Assembly: GCF_019090095.1 (NCBI RefSeq)
Contig: NZ_JAGQFP010000001.1
Coordinates: forward strand, 620,001-684,000
DNA from: Stutzerimonas stutzeri
GTDB taxonomy: Bacteria > Pseudomonadota > Gammaproteobacteria > Pseudomonadales > Pseudomonadaceae
Direction of reading: 5' to 3'
DNA: 64,000 bases
A program made the translations under genes and the position numbers. Below the pieces are notes generated by a model, which saw only the letters and a list, made by a program, of their open reading frames with translations, made no database searches and was not told the DNA's origin. This document shows, piece by piece, positions 16,292 through 25,068 of the stretch; the stretch's first letter is position 1, and every line of letters begins with the position of its first letter.

Positions 16292-16505
16292 GCGCCTGCC
16301 GTCCGGCGGTCGTTACGCCGCCCTTCAGTCTGCTTCGGCTTCGCCGATACCCAACACAGATGGTCACCGTTCGAGGCTGGCCTTTTTGCACTTGAGAACG
16401 TGGCTCGTACATTGCTGGTGTACGGACGTACCAAAATGCGAATAATAGCCATCTGCCATCAAGTTATCGCCATGCTCTACGGCGGCTACACCGGGATCCG
16501 TTGAT

Positions 16506-19142
16506 TTGACTTCTTACGCCTTCGTCGAAAACGCCACGGTGCTGCTCGCGCTCTGCTGGTTGCTGTCCTTCACGGCGCGCCATTGGGGGCAGAAGCGCCA
16601 ACTGCCAGAGCAGCTTATCGCTGGCCTGTGGTTCGGCGGCGCCTGCATCACCGGCATGCTCATGCCCATCGCTGTACAGTCGGGCATCATCTTCGATGCG
16701 CGCACTGTAGTGCTGAGCATGGCCGCGCTGTTCGGAGGGCCGCTCGTGGCCGGAATCGCCGGGCTGTTGGCGGGCGCTTATCGGGTATGGCTCGGCGGTT
16801 CCGGGGTCTGGGTCGGGCTGATTAACGTGCTGCTGCCCATCGGGCTGGGGCTCGGCTACCGCTACTTCTATCGCCGTGAGCGAATAGCGGTTGGCTTCTG
16901 GCAGTTGCTGGCGTTCGGTCTGTTGCTGCATGCCGGGGTGGTGGCCTCGCTCTTGCTGCTACCGGCCCCTTTCGTCGAACCTACCCTCGAACAAATAGCC
17001 ATTCCGATGCTGCTTGTCTTGCCGACCGCGGTGGTGCTGCTGGGGCTGCTATTGGCGGACATGCTCAACCGGGAGCAGATCGAACGGGCGATGCACCTGA
17101 ACGAGGCCCGCCTGCGGGCGATTACCCAGGCGATTCCCGATGTCCTGCTGGTAATCGATGAAGACGGCCGCTACGTGGAAGTCATCGCGAACGACGCTGC
17201 CCTGCTTCACGACATCAAGGACAGGCTGGTCGGCAAAACGCTCGACGATGTACTACCGGCGGCGCAGGCCGAACGGTTCCACGAACTGATCCGCTCCACG
17301 CTCGCCACCCACAACCCGGGCCTGCTCGAGTATTCCATTCAGACCGTCGACGGCCTCAAGGTCTACGAGGTTCGGGCCCAGCGCCTGAATCTGGCCCAGT
17401 CCTTCAAGCCCGCGGTGGTCTGCCTGAGCCGGGATATCAGCGACCGCGCACATGCGGAACAGGAGCGCCGTATCGCCGCGATCGCCTTCGAGTCGCAGCA
17501 GGGCATGATCATCACCAATGCCGAAAACCGCATCCTGCGGGTCAACCAGGCATTCAGTGAAATCAGTGGCTATAGCGCCGAAGAAGCCATCGGCGAGGAC
17601 ACGCGCCTGCTCGCATCCGGCCGTCATTCGGCGGAGTTTTACGTGAACATGTGGCGGAGCATCCAGCAGACCGGCGCCTGGCAAGGGGAGATATGGAACC
17701 GGCGCAAAAGTGGCGAGGTGTACCCCGAGTGGCTGACGATCAGCACCGTGCTCGACGCTCAGGGCAATGTTTCCAACTACGTGGCGGCGTTTACCGATAT
17801 CACCGAGCGCAAGCAGGCCGAGGAACGCATCCATCATCTGGCCTTCTATGACCCCTTGAGCGGTCTGCCCAACCGCCGCCTGCTGCTCGATCGTCTCCGG
17901 CAGGCCCTCGCTGCAACGGCTCGAAGTCAGCGGTACGGCGCGCTGATGTTCATCGACCTGGACAACTTCAAGAACGTGAACGACCTTCACGGCCATCAGG
18001 CAGGCGATCAACTGCTCTGCGTCGTCGCCGAGCGGCTCGGTGGCGAAGTGCGCAGCATCGATACCGTGGCTCGCCTGGGCGGCGATGAGTTTGTGGTCAT
18101 GCTCGAAGACCTCGATACCAACGCTGAGTATGCCGCCGCGCAAGCCGAGCAGATAGGCGAAAAGATCCTGTCCGCGCTCAACGAACCTTACCGCCTGGGC
18201 TCACTGCTGCTGCACAGCAGCGCGAGCATGGGCGTGGTGCTGATCAACGCCAGCGACGGCGATGCCGAAGAGCTGATGAAGCGCGCCGACATGTCGATGT
18301 ACGAAGCCAAGCAGGCCGGCAAGAACGCCCTGCGCTTCTTCGACCCTCGCATGCAGTACGCGGTCCAGGAACGTTTGCGGCTGGAAGACGAAATTCGTCG
18401 TGGCCTCGAGGCGGGCGAATTCGTGATCCATTTTCAGCCCCAGATCGAGCGGCACCGCGGGCTGGTCGGCGCCGAGGCGCTGGTGAGGTGGCGACATCCG
18501 CAACGCGGGCTGCTCTCCCCGATCCATTTCATCGCGCCAGCCGAGCGCGCCGGGCTGATTGAGGTGCTGGATTTCGTCGTGCTCACCCAGGCCTGCGAAC
18601 AGCTTGCCGCCTGGGCTGAACGGCCGCAGTGGCGCGATCTGACGCTGGCCGTCAACCTCAGCGCCAGCCTGCTGTACCAGGCCGATTTCATCCGCCGCTT
18701 GCTCAAACTGCTCGCGCGCACCGGCGCCAACCCGCGCCTGCTCAAACTGGAAATTACCGAATCTCTGCTGCTGGACGATATGGAAGAAGCGGTCATTCGA
18801 ATGAAAACGCTGAAACAGCATGGCATCCGCTTTTCCATCGATGACTTCGGTACCGGCTATTCGTCGATGGCCTATCTGCAGCGCTTGCCGCTTGACCAGT
18901 TAAAGATTGACCAGTCGTTCGTTCGCCAGCTGGCCGACGATGCCGCCAGCCAGACCATCGTGCGCGCCACCTGCGCGCTTGCCGCCGGGTTCAATCTGGA
19001 AGTCATCGCCGAAGGCGTCGAAACCGAGGCGCAGCGCGCGCTGCTGATCGCTAACGGCTGCGATATGTTCCAGGGCTACCTGTTCAGCCAGCCGGTGCCG
19101 CTGGAAGCGTTCGAAGCGCTGCCGCTCGAGCATCTTCACTGA
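16506..19142 (+). CDS. 5TMR-LYT / PAS / GGDEF-EAL cyclic-di-GMP enzyme
   Basis: TTG at 16506 starts an 878-residue protein. Residues 1-190 form a 5TMR-LYT-like membrane sensor with several helices and Gly-rich turns (ALFGGPLVAGIAGLLAGAYR). Two PAS domains follow (about 200-310 and 320-435, the second ending FTDITERKQAEE). The GGDEF domain has an intact active-site motif at residues 525-529. The EAL domain has EAL at 657-659 and also TES, DDFGTGYSS and AEGVET, so both cyclase and phosphodiesterase activities are possible. It follows the LOV gene by 214 bp on the same strand. Ligand and net output cannot be deduced. Confidence 0.88.
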   Translation: MTSYAFVENATVLLALCWLLSFTARHWGQKRQLPEQLIAGLWFGGACITGMLMPIAVQSGIIFDARTVVLSMAALFGGPLVAGIAGLLAGAYRVWLGGSGVWVGLINVLLPIGLGLGYRYFYRRERIAVGFWQLLAFGLLLHAGVVASLLLLPAPFVEPTLEQIAIPMLLVLPTAVVLLGLLLADMLNREQIERAMHLNEARLRAITQAIPDVLLVIDEDGRYVEVIANDAALLHDIKDRLVGKTLDDVLPAAQAERFHELIRSTLATHNPGLLEYSIQTVDGLKVYEVRAQRLNLAQSFKPAVVCLSRDISDRAHAEQERRIAAIAFESQQGMIITNAENRILRVNQAFSEISGYSAEEAIGEDTRLLASGRHSAEFYVNMWRSIQQTGAWQGEIWNRRKSGEVYPEWLTISTVLDAQGNVSNYVAAFTDITERKQAEERIHHLAFYDPLSGLPNRRLLLDRLRQALAATARSQRYGALMFIDLDNFKNVNDLHGHQAGDQLLCVVAERLGGEVRSIDTVARLGGDEFVVMLEDLDTNAEYAAAQAEQIGEKILSALNEPYRLGSLLLHSSASMGVVLINASDGDAEELMKRADMSMYEAKQAGKNALRFFDPRMQYAVQERLRLEDEIRRGLEAGEFVIHFQPQIERHRGLVGAEALVRWRHPQRGLLSPIHFIAPAERAGLIEVLDFVVLTQACEQLAAWAERPQWRDLTLAVNLSASLLYQADFIRRLLKLLARTGANPRLLKLEITESLLLDDMEEAVIRMKTLKQHGIRFSIDDFGTGYSSMAYLQRLPLDQLKIDQSFVRQLADDAASQTIVRATCALAAGFNLEVIAEGVETEAQRALLIANGCDMFQGYLFSQPVPLEAFEALPLEHLH

Positions 19143-19190
19143 CGTTGCTTGGGCCGCCACGCTGGGCAGACGGCCCGCCTCGCGGCGCCG

Positions 19191-20216
19191 TTACAGCGCC
19201 AGCGGGGCCCGCCGGCAAAGGGTGACCAGTGCTTCGACCCAACGCTGGTCGGTGTTCAGACAGGGCACCAGCTGCAGATCCTCTCCACCCGCCGCAATGA
19301 ACTGCTCGCGGCCGCGGTCGCCGATTTCCTCCAGTGTCTCGATGCAATCGGACACAAAGGCCGGGCACATCACCAGCAGCTTCTTCACGCCCTTGGCGGC
19401 CAGCTCCTCCAGATGCGCCTCGGTATAGGGCTCGATCCATTTGGCCCGCCCCAGGCGCGACTGGAACGACACCGACCATTGATCGGCGCTCAGCCCGGCC
19501 CGCTTGGCAAAATGAGCGGCACTCTGGAGGCATTGGGCACGGTAGCAGCTGGCGAGTACCGCGCCTTCGGCCCGCTGGCAACAATCAGCGCTACGCAGGC
19601 AATGCGAGCCGGTCGGGTCGGTCTTGTGCAGATGCCGCTCCGGCAAACCGTGAAAGCTCAACAGCAAGTGATCGAACGGTTGCTCGAGGTGCGCCTTCAC
19701 GCTGTGCACCAGGGCGTCCAGGTATTCCGGTTGGTCGAAGAACGGCTGCAGGATCGCCAGTTGCATGTCCAGACGGTGATCACGAATCACCCGCCGCGCC
19801 TCCTCGATCGCGGTCGTCGTCGTGCTGTCGGCGAACTGCGGGTACAGCGGAGCCAAGGTAACCTGCCGAATGCCCTGCGCGGCCAGCTTGAGCAGCGAGC
19901 GCTCGATCGACGGCTCACCGTAGCGCATCGCCAGTTCCACCGGCCCGTCGGTCCAATGCGGGCGGACCGCTTCGGTCAGGCGTTGGCTGAGGACCACCAG
20001 CGGCGAGCCCTCTGGCCACCAGATGGAGGCATAGGCATGCGCCGACTGCTCCGGACGCTTGATCAGAATCAGCGAAACCAGCAAGCGGCGAACGGGCCAC
20101 GGCAGGTCGATGACATAAGGGTCCATCAGAAACTGGTTGAGATAGCGCCGTACATCGGCCACCTCGGTGGAGGCCGGCGAACCCAGATTGACCAACAACA
20201 ACGCCTGCTCGGACAT
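19191..20216 (-). CDS. hemH: Ferrochelatase HemH
   Basis: The 341-residue enzyme inserts Fe2+ into protoporphyrin IX, the last step of heme synthesis, at the cytoplasmic membrane. Recognisable are LLLVNLGSP at the N-terminus, the SFHGLPERH motif with the conserved His, and [17 protein letters not shown] with the catalytic Glu region. An ATG 6 bp upstream (20222) exists, but AGGA lies 8 bp before the ATG at 20216 and only 2 bp before the other, so 20216 is preferred. It is second in a leftward operon behind the TIGR01777 gene (74-bp gap), under the CTTGTACA promoter region. Light-linked hemH control would limit phototoxic porphyrin. Confidence 0.93.
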   Translation of the reverse strand: MSEQALLLVNLGSPASTEVADVRRYLNQFLMDPYVIDLPWPVRRLLVSLILIKRPEQSAHAYASIWWPEGSPLVVLSQRLTEAVRPHWTDGPVELAMRYGEPSIERSLLKLAAQGIRQVTLAPLYPQFADSTTTTAIEEARRVIRDHRLDMQLAILQPFFDQPEYLDALVHSVKAHLEQPFDHLLLSFHGLPERHLHKTDPTGSHCLRSADCCQRAEGAVLASCYRAQCLQSAAHFAKRAGLSADQWSVSFQSRLGRAKWIEPYTEAHLEELAAKGVKKLLVMCPAFVSDCIETLEEIGDRGREQFIAAGGEDLQLVPCLNTDQRWVEALVTLCRRAPLAL

Positions 20217-20290
20217 GCACATTCCTGACTACTGATTTAAGGGATCGCGCCGTTGCCCTCGTGGCCGGCGGCGCTATTTTCACACAGGGT

Positions 20291-21190
20291 CTATGCCTTG
20301 CGCAGGTCCGCCAATGCCGCATCCAGATCGGCGAAGCGGAAACGGAACCCGGCCGCCTCCAGGCGCGCGGGGACCGTTCGCTGCCCGCCGAGAATCAAGC
20401 CGGACAGTTCGCCCAGAGTCGTTCGCAGTACCAACGCGGGCACCGGCAGCAAGGCCGGGCGACCGAGGCTGCGGCCCAACGCCTTGGCGAACTCGGCATT
20501 GCGCACCGGGTTGGGCGAGCACGCATTGTAGGGACCATCGGCCGCAGACTGATGCAACAGAAAATCGATCAAGGCGATTTCATCGTCTATATGGATCCAC
20601 GGCATCCATTGCCGACCGTTGCCCTGACGCCCGCCCAGCCCGAGCCGGAACAGCGGCAGCAAGCGCTGCATAAAGCCACCCTCGCGCGCCAGCACCAGCC
20701 CGGTGCGCACTAGCACGACGCGAACGCCGAGACGCTTGGCACGCAGCGCACTTTCCTCCCAGGCGCCACACAGCTGACTGGCAAAGTCGTTGCCAGACGG
20801 GCCGTCATCTTCGCTGAGTTCGCGCTCCCCGCCATCGCCATACCAGCCAACCGCGGAGCCGGATATCAATAACTGTGGTTGCTGCTGACGCTCGCCAAGC
20901 CACTCGATCAGCTGCTCGGTAAGGTTGATTCGACTGTTCCACAGCAGCAAGCGCCGTGAACGCGTCCAGGGTCGATCGGCGATCGGCGCTCCGGCAAGGT
21001 TGACCACCGCATCCAGAGGGACCTGATCGATCTCCTGTAACCGACCGACCCCGGTCACTGCCTGGCCACAGCGCTCGGCCACCCGCTCAGGTGAGCGGCT
21101 CCAGACCCAGAGGTGGTGCCCCTGGGCAAGCCACTGCTTGCACAAGGCCCGTCCGATCAGTCCGGTACCGCCGGTGATCAGTATGTTCAT
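20291..21190 (-). CDS. TIGR01777-family NAD-dependent epimerase (YfcH/SDR39U1-like)
   Basis: The 299-residue protein has an N-terminal Rossmann motif (NILITGGTGLIG), the SDR-like SGSAVGWYG segment with Tyr, and the C-terminal DUF1731-like part (LPVPALVLRTTLGELSGLIL). Members are extended SDR proteins of unknown substrate. The gene is first in the leftward operon facing the divergent light-box region and precedes hemH. The same gene order next to hemH, DUF523-DUF1722, MerR and photolyase genes is seen in other pseudomonads (from memory), which suggests a role in the light or oxidative response. Confidence 0.88.
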   Translation of the reverse strand: MNILITGGTGLIGRALCKQWLAQGHHLWVWSRSPERVAERCGQAVTGVGRLQEIDQVPLDAVVNLAGAPIADRPWTRSRRLLLWNSRINLTEQLIEWLGERQQQPQLLISGSAVGWYGDGGERELSEDDGPSGNDFASQLCGAWEESALRAKRLGVRVVLVRTGLVLAREGGFMQRLLPLFRLGLGGRQGNGRQWMPWIHIDDEIALIDFLLHQSAADGPYNACSPNPVRNAEFAKALGRSLGRPALLPVPALVLRTTLGELSGLILGGQRTVPARLEAAGFRFRFADLDAALADLRKA

Positions 21191-21584
21191 GGCGCCCTCC
21201 TCTCCTGCGTCGACGCTGGCCGGCCGGCGAACAGCCGCACGGCGAATGCGGCATCTTATACATCTACAAATTCTTGTACAGATTTACTTCAGCTTAGCCG
21301 ATCGCTCGACAGACGCGAGGTACGGCCCGCAAGCCCAGCGGCCAAGCAGCCGAAGCCACCTTGCCCAGACATTTCATATAGCGCGCTTGACTCTGCCGTT
21401 GGACCGTTCCGATCGCCAGCCCGCAGCAGCGGTGCGCCTATGCCCGTTCGTCCGGACGCTGCAAACCCGGGGCCTTTTGCGCTGCAGGGTTATACAAGAG
21501 GCGTTGACTTGTACAACAGAGAACTTAAGATGATCCAACTTGTACAAATACTTCGACTTGTACAATCCGCAGTGAGGTCGCCCC
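21191..21584. promoter_or_regulatory. Divergent light-box promoter region
   Basis: This 394-bp gap separates the leftward epimerase-hemH operon from the rightward DUF523/MerR/photolyase operon. CTTGTACA occurs at 21273-21280 (near the leftward gene), 21508-21515, 21539-21546 and 21557-21564, with a variant TTATACAAGA at 21490-21499. Leftward, a -10-like TATAAG (minus strand, near 21260-21255) lies next to the first box. Rightward, TTGACT (21504-21509) and TAAGAT (21526-21531), 16 bp apart, enclose the second box. This is the layout of a repressor operator. TGTACA is the core reported for CarH/LitR-family sites. Confidence 0.75.
21504..21531 (+). promoter_or_regulatory. Sigma70-like promoter with operator in the spacer
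   Basis: TTGACT and TAAGAT are spaced by 16 bp, and the box CTTGTACA overlaps the -35 and fills the start of the spacer. Two further boxes lie downstream in the presumed leader, before the ATG at 21585, whose ribosome-binding site is GTGAGG. Binding of a LitR-like repressor here would block RNA polymerase. Confidence 0.55.
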
Positions 21585-22547
21585 ATGCTCAACTCGTTTC
21601 GTGCGCCCATAAAAGTCGGCATCAGTGCCTGCCTGCTCGGCAAGCCGGTGCGATTCAACGGCGGCCACAAGGAGTCGCGCCTGTGCAGCGAGACGCTCGC
21701 CAGGCATTTCGAGTTCGTGCCGGTGTGCCCCGAGGTGGCGATCGGCCTGGGCACGCCGCGTCAACCCATTCGCCTGGTTGGCGACCCGGACCAACCGCGA
21801 GCGGTAGGCAGCGTGAACGCCGAGCTGGACGTCACCGACGCGCTGACGGCCTACGGCAATCAGGTCGCCGCGGAGCTGCAAGACATCTGCGGCTTCATCC
21901 TCATGCAGAAGTCACCTTCCTGCGGCATGGAACGGGTAAAGGTCTATCAGGCCAGCGGTCATCCGATCGAGGGCGGCGGCTCCGGCTTGTTCGCCCGCGC
22001 GCTGATGCAGGCACAGCCAGATCTGCCCATCGAGGAAGACGGCCGCCTCAACGATCCGGTGCTGCGAGAAAACTTTCTGACCCGAATATTCGCCTACGCC
22101 GAATGGCAGCGACTTCTGGCGAGCGGCCTGACCTGCAAGGCGCTGGTCGAATTCCACTCGCGCTACAAGTACCAGCTGATGGCAACCGACCCCGTGCAGT
22201 ACAAGGCACTCGGCAGATTGGTCGCCACCGTCGGCAAGCAACCGTTGGAACAATTCGCGCCCACCTACTTCAGCCAGCTGATGGTGGCATTGAAGAAGAC
22301 CGCATCGCGCGGCACCCATAGCAATGTGCTGCAGCACCTGAGTGGCTACCTGAAGCGCGACCTGGGTACGCAGGACAAGCAGGAGCTGCAACGATTGATC
22401 GACCAGTACCGTGAAGGTGTCGTGCCGCTGGTCGTGCCGATGACCTTGCTCAAGCATCATTTCCGCCGCCATCCCGACCGCTACGTGGCTACGCAGGTCT
22501 ACCTGCAGCCCCACCCGGAAGACCTCAGCCTGCGCAATGGCATCTGA
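21585..22547 (+). CDS. DUF523-DUF1722 fusion (TudS-like desulfidase plus YbgA domain)
   Basis: The 320-residue protein joins an N-terminal DUF523 domain (residues 8-155) to a C-terminal DUF1722/YbgA domain (about 185-310). The DUF523 part has the three Cys expected to hold a [4Fe-4S] cluster: ISACLLG (Cys16), PVCPE and KSPSCGM. DUF523 includes TudS, a thiouracil desulfidase; DUF1722 is of unknown function and sits beside photolyase in E. coli (ybgA-phr). Here it is first in the rightward light-box operon with a MerR and photolyase. A role in removing sulfur from thiolated bases, which absorb near-UV, is a hypothesis. Confidence 0.87.
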   Translation: MLNSFRAPIKVGISACLLGKPVRFNGGHKESRLCSETLARHFEFVPVCPEVAIGLGTPRQPIRLVGDPDQPRAVGSVNAELDVTDALTAYGNQVAAELQDICGFILMQKSPSCGMERVKVYQASGHPIEGGGSGLFARALMQAQPDLPIEEDGRLNDPVLRENFLTRIFAYAEWQRLLASGLTCKALVEFHSRYKYQLMATDPVQYKALGRLVATVGKQPLEQFAPTYFSQLMVALKKTASRGTHSNVLQHLSGYLKRDLGTQDKQELQRLIDQYREGVVPLVVPMTLLKHHFRRHPDRYVATQVYLQPHPEDLSLRNGI

Positions 22548-23490
22548 CATGAGCCCAACTTTCGATGATGAATCCTGCGTGACGGGCTCGCACGGCTGGT
22601 TTCCGATCCGCGAGGTGGCACGCCTCACTGGGGTCAATCCGGTCACACTGCGCGCCTGGGAACGGCGCTATGGGCTGATCGTGCCGCGCCGCACTGCCAA
22701 AGGCCATCGGCTCTACGACAGCAGCCATGTGCAACGGATCCGCGGCATCCTCGGCTGGCTCGACCGCGGTGTAGCAGTCAGCCAGGTCAGGCACCTGATG
22801 GATAGCCAACAGGTCGTTGACCTGGACGAACATAACCCCTGGCGTGATCTGCATGAGCACATGCAACAGGCGATCGCGCAGCTGAACGAGCGGCAGCTCG
22901 ACGACAGCTTCAACCGTGCCTTTTCGCTCTATCCGCCGCGAACGCTCTGCGAGCACCTGCTTTTGCCGTTGCTGACGAGCCTCGAACGCCGCTGGACCGG
23001 ACAATTCGGCGCCGAGTTGGAGCGTGGTCTGTTCAATACCTGGCTGCGGACAAAACTCGGGAGCCGCCTGTACCACTTCAACCGCCAGCACAGCGGTGCG
23101 CCACTGTTGCTGGTGCCGCTGGGTGAGCGGCGCTTCGAACCCGGTCTATGGCTCTGTGCCTGGCTCGTCTCCAGCGCAGGCTGGCCGGTCGAGGTCATCG
23201 AGTGGCCCGTTCCCCTTACCGAACTGCCCTTGGCACTGGCAAGGCTGGATCCCTGCGGGCTGCTGCTCTATGGCAGCCAGTCGCTGGACAGCGGCGATCT
23301 GAGGCGACAACTGCCCCGCCTCGCCGACCCGCAGCGGCTGCCCCTGTTACTGGCAGGCCCGACCGCAAGCATCCATCAGGCCGAGCTACGTGACCTGGAC
23401 GGTCTGATCCTCGCCGCGGACGCCCTCGCGGCGCTCGACGCGCTGCAGGCACATCCCTTGTTCGAGAAACCCCAAGGTCCTATTCGATGA
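22537..23490 (+). CDS. MerR-family regulator, class II LitR/PplR type (copy 2)
   Basis: The 317-residue protein shares with the MerR at 14657 a nearly identical DNA-reading head (FPIREVARLTGVNPVTLRAW). Its C-terminal half resembles a B12-binding module, but the position of the ligand motif reads LGERRFEPGLW, with Arg where cobalamin binders have His. It overlaps the previous gene by 11 bp (an ATG at 22549 is an alternative start) and the photolyase start by 4 bp (ATGA), so it is translated within the light-box operon and probably autoregulates it. Confidence 0.82.
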   Translation: MASDMSPTFDDESCVTGSHGWFPIREVARLTGVNPVTLRAWERRYGLIVPRRTAKGHRLYDSSHVQRIRGILGWLDRGVAVSQVRHLMDSQQVVDLDEHNPWRDLHEHMQQAIAQLNERQLDDSFNRAFSLYPPRTLCEHLLLPLLTSLERRWTGQFGAELERGLFNTWLRTKLGSRLYHFNRQHSGAPLLLVPLGERRFEPGLWLCAWLVSSAGWPVEVIEWPVPLTELPLALARLDPCGLLLYGSQSLDSGDLRRQLPRLADPQRLPLLLAGPTASIHQAELRDLDGLILAADALAALDALQAHPLFEKPQGPIR

Positions 23491-24914
23491 ATCAGCTGTA
23501 CTGGCTACGCACCGATCTGCGAGTGGCCGATAACACGGCGCTGACCGCAGCGATGAATGCCGGCCCGACCCTGGCGCTGTACGTGATTACACCAGGTCAG
23601 TGGCGCGCCCACGACGATGCGCCCTGCAAGATCGATTTCTGGCTACGCAACCTTGCCGAGCTGTCGAGGCGTCTGAGCGAACTCAACGTTCCTCTCCTGA
23701 TCCGTACCCTGGACAACTGGGGCGAAGTTCCAGCGCTGATGGCCGAGCTGTGTCGGACCCATCGGATCGGCGCCGTGCATGCCAACGATGAGTACGGGGT
23801 CAACGAATGCCGCCGCGACCAGGCCGTCGCCGAAGCACTCCGATCGGACGACGTGCCGTTCCACCGCCATCTGGACCAGCTGCTCTTCGCCCCTGGCAGT
23901 ATCCGGACCCTGGCGGGGGAATGCTTCAAGGTGTTCAGCCAATTTCGCAAGGTCTGCTACAACCGGCTCAGCCACTCGCTACCACGCTGCCTGCCGACAC
24001 CCGCGGCGCAACCCTGGCTGGCGGTAAAGAGCGATCCAGTGCCCGCGTCGATAGCAGGTATGGCCTCACCGCTCCCGGCGCTGCAACGCTACTGGCCGGC
24101 TGGCGAAACATCCGCACACAGACGCCTGCAGGCCTTTGCCGAGCATGGCATGGCGGATTACCAGTCGCAGCGCGACTTTCCCGCCGAACCGGGTACCAGC
24201 CAGGTGTCACCGTATCTCGCCGCCGGCGTCCTGTCGCCGCGGCAATGCCTGCACGCCGCACTGGCCAGTAATCGTGGCGAGCTCGACAGCGGCAATCCCG
24301 GCGCGGTCACCTGGATCAACGAGTTGCTCTGGCGCGAGTTCTACAAGCACATTCTCGTCGGCTACCCGCGCGTCTCGATGGGGCGTGCGTTTCGCAGCGA
24401 AACCGAGCGACTTCCCTGGCGACGGGCAGCGGACGACCTGGCGGCCTGGCAGCAGGGTCGCACCGGCTTTCCGATCATCGACGCAGCGATGCGGCAGCTA
24501 TTGGCCACCGGTTGGATGCACAACCGGCTGCGCATGGTGACTGCCATGTTCCTGAGCAAGAACCTGCTGATCGACTGGCGCGAAGGCGAACGGTGGTTCA
24601 TGCAGCATCTGATTGATGGCGACCTGGCGGCCAACAACGGCGGCTGGCAATGGAGCGCTTCGACCGGCACCGACTCGGTGCCTTATTTCCGCCTGTTCAA
24701 CCCCATGAGCCAGTCGACCCGGTTCGATCCGGACGGACGCTTTCTCAGATGCTGGCTTCCAGAGCTTGAAGCCCTGGACGGGCGCGACATCCATCACCCG
24801 CAGAAGGCGAACGGCCTGTTCCCAGCCGACGAATACCCGATGCCCATCGTCGATCTGCCGATGAGCCGTGAACGCGCACTGACCGCATTCAGGCAACTGA
24901 GCGAGCAGCGCTGA
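23487..24914 (+). CDS. phrB: Deoxyribodipyrimidine (CPD) photolyase
   Basis: The 475-residue class I photolyase has an N-terminal antenna domain (MNQLYWLRTDLRVADNTAL) and a C-terminal FAD domain with TGFPIIDAAMRQL, WMHNRLRM, FLSKNLLIDWREGE and the NNGGWQWSASTGTD motif that contacts FAD and substrate. It splits UV-induced cyclobutane pyrimidine dimers using blue light. As last gene of the light-box operon with ATGA coupling to the MerR, it is expected to be light-induced. Confidence 0.95.
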   Translation: MNQLYWLRTDLRVADNTALTAAMNAGPTLALYVITPGQWRAHDDAPCKIDFWLRNLAELSRRLSELNVPLLIRTLDNWGEVPALMAELCRTHRIGAVHANDEYGVNECRRDQAVAEALRSDDVPFHRHLDQLLFAPGSIRTLAGECFKVFSQFRKVCYNRLSHSLPRCLPTPAAQPWLAVKSDPVPASIAGMASPLPALQRYWPAGETSAHRRLQAFAEHGMADYQSQRDFPAEPGTSQVSPYLAAGVLSPRQCLHAALASNRGELDSGNPGAVTWINELLWREFYKHILVGYPRVSMGRAFRSETERLPWRRAADDLAAWQQGRTGFPIIDAAMRQLLATGWMHNRLRMVTAMFLSKNLLIDWREGERWFMQHLIDGDLAANNGGWQWSASTGTDSVPYFRLFNPMSQSTRFDPDGRFLRCWLPELEALDGRDIHHPQKANGLFPADEYPMPIVDLPMSRERALTAFRQLSEQR

Positions 24915-25068
24915 GCACAGCCTGACGATCCGGGAGGCGCAGTTTGCTTGCCATGCACGCGGCGAGCGACCTGCCCGCCGGGACGCCGACCTGCTCTGGC
25001 ATCCTGTAGTGCCGGATGGTATTGGTGGGTGCTGTTCGACCGTCCGGTCCGCCGCCGAGGAGCCACCG

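Noticed and set aside
20217..20222. Two-codon longer start of hemH
   Set aside because: AGGA is too close to that ATG and ideally placed for the ATG at 20216.
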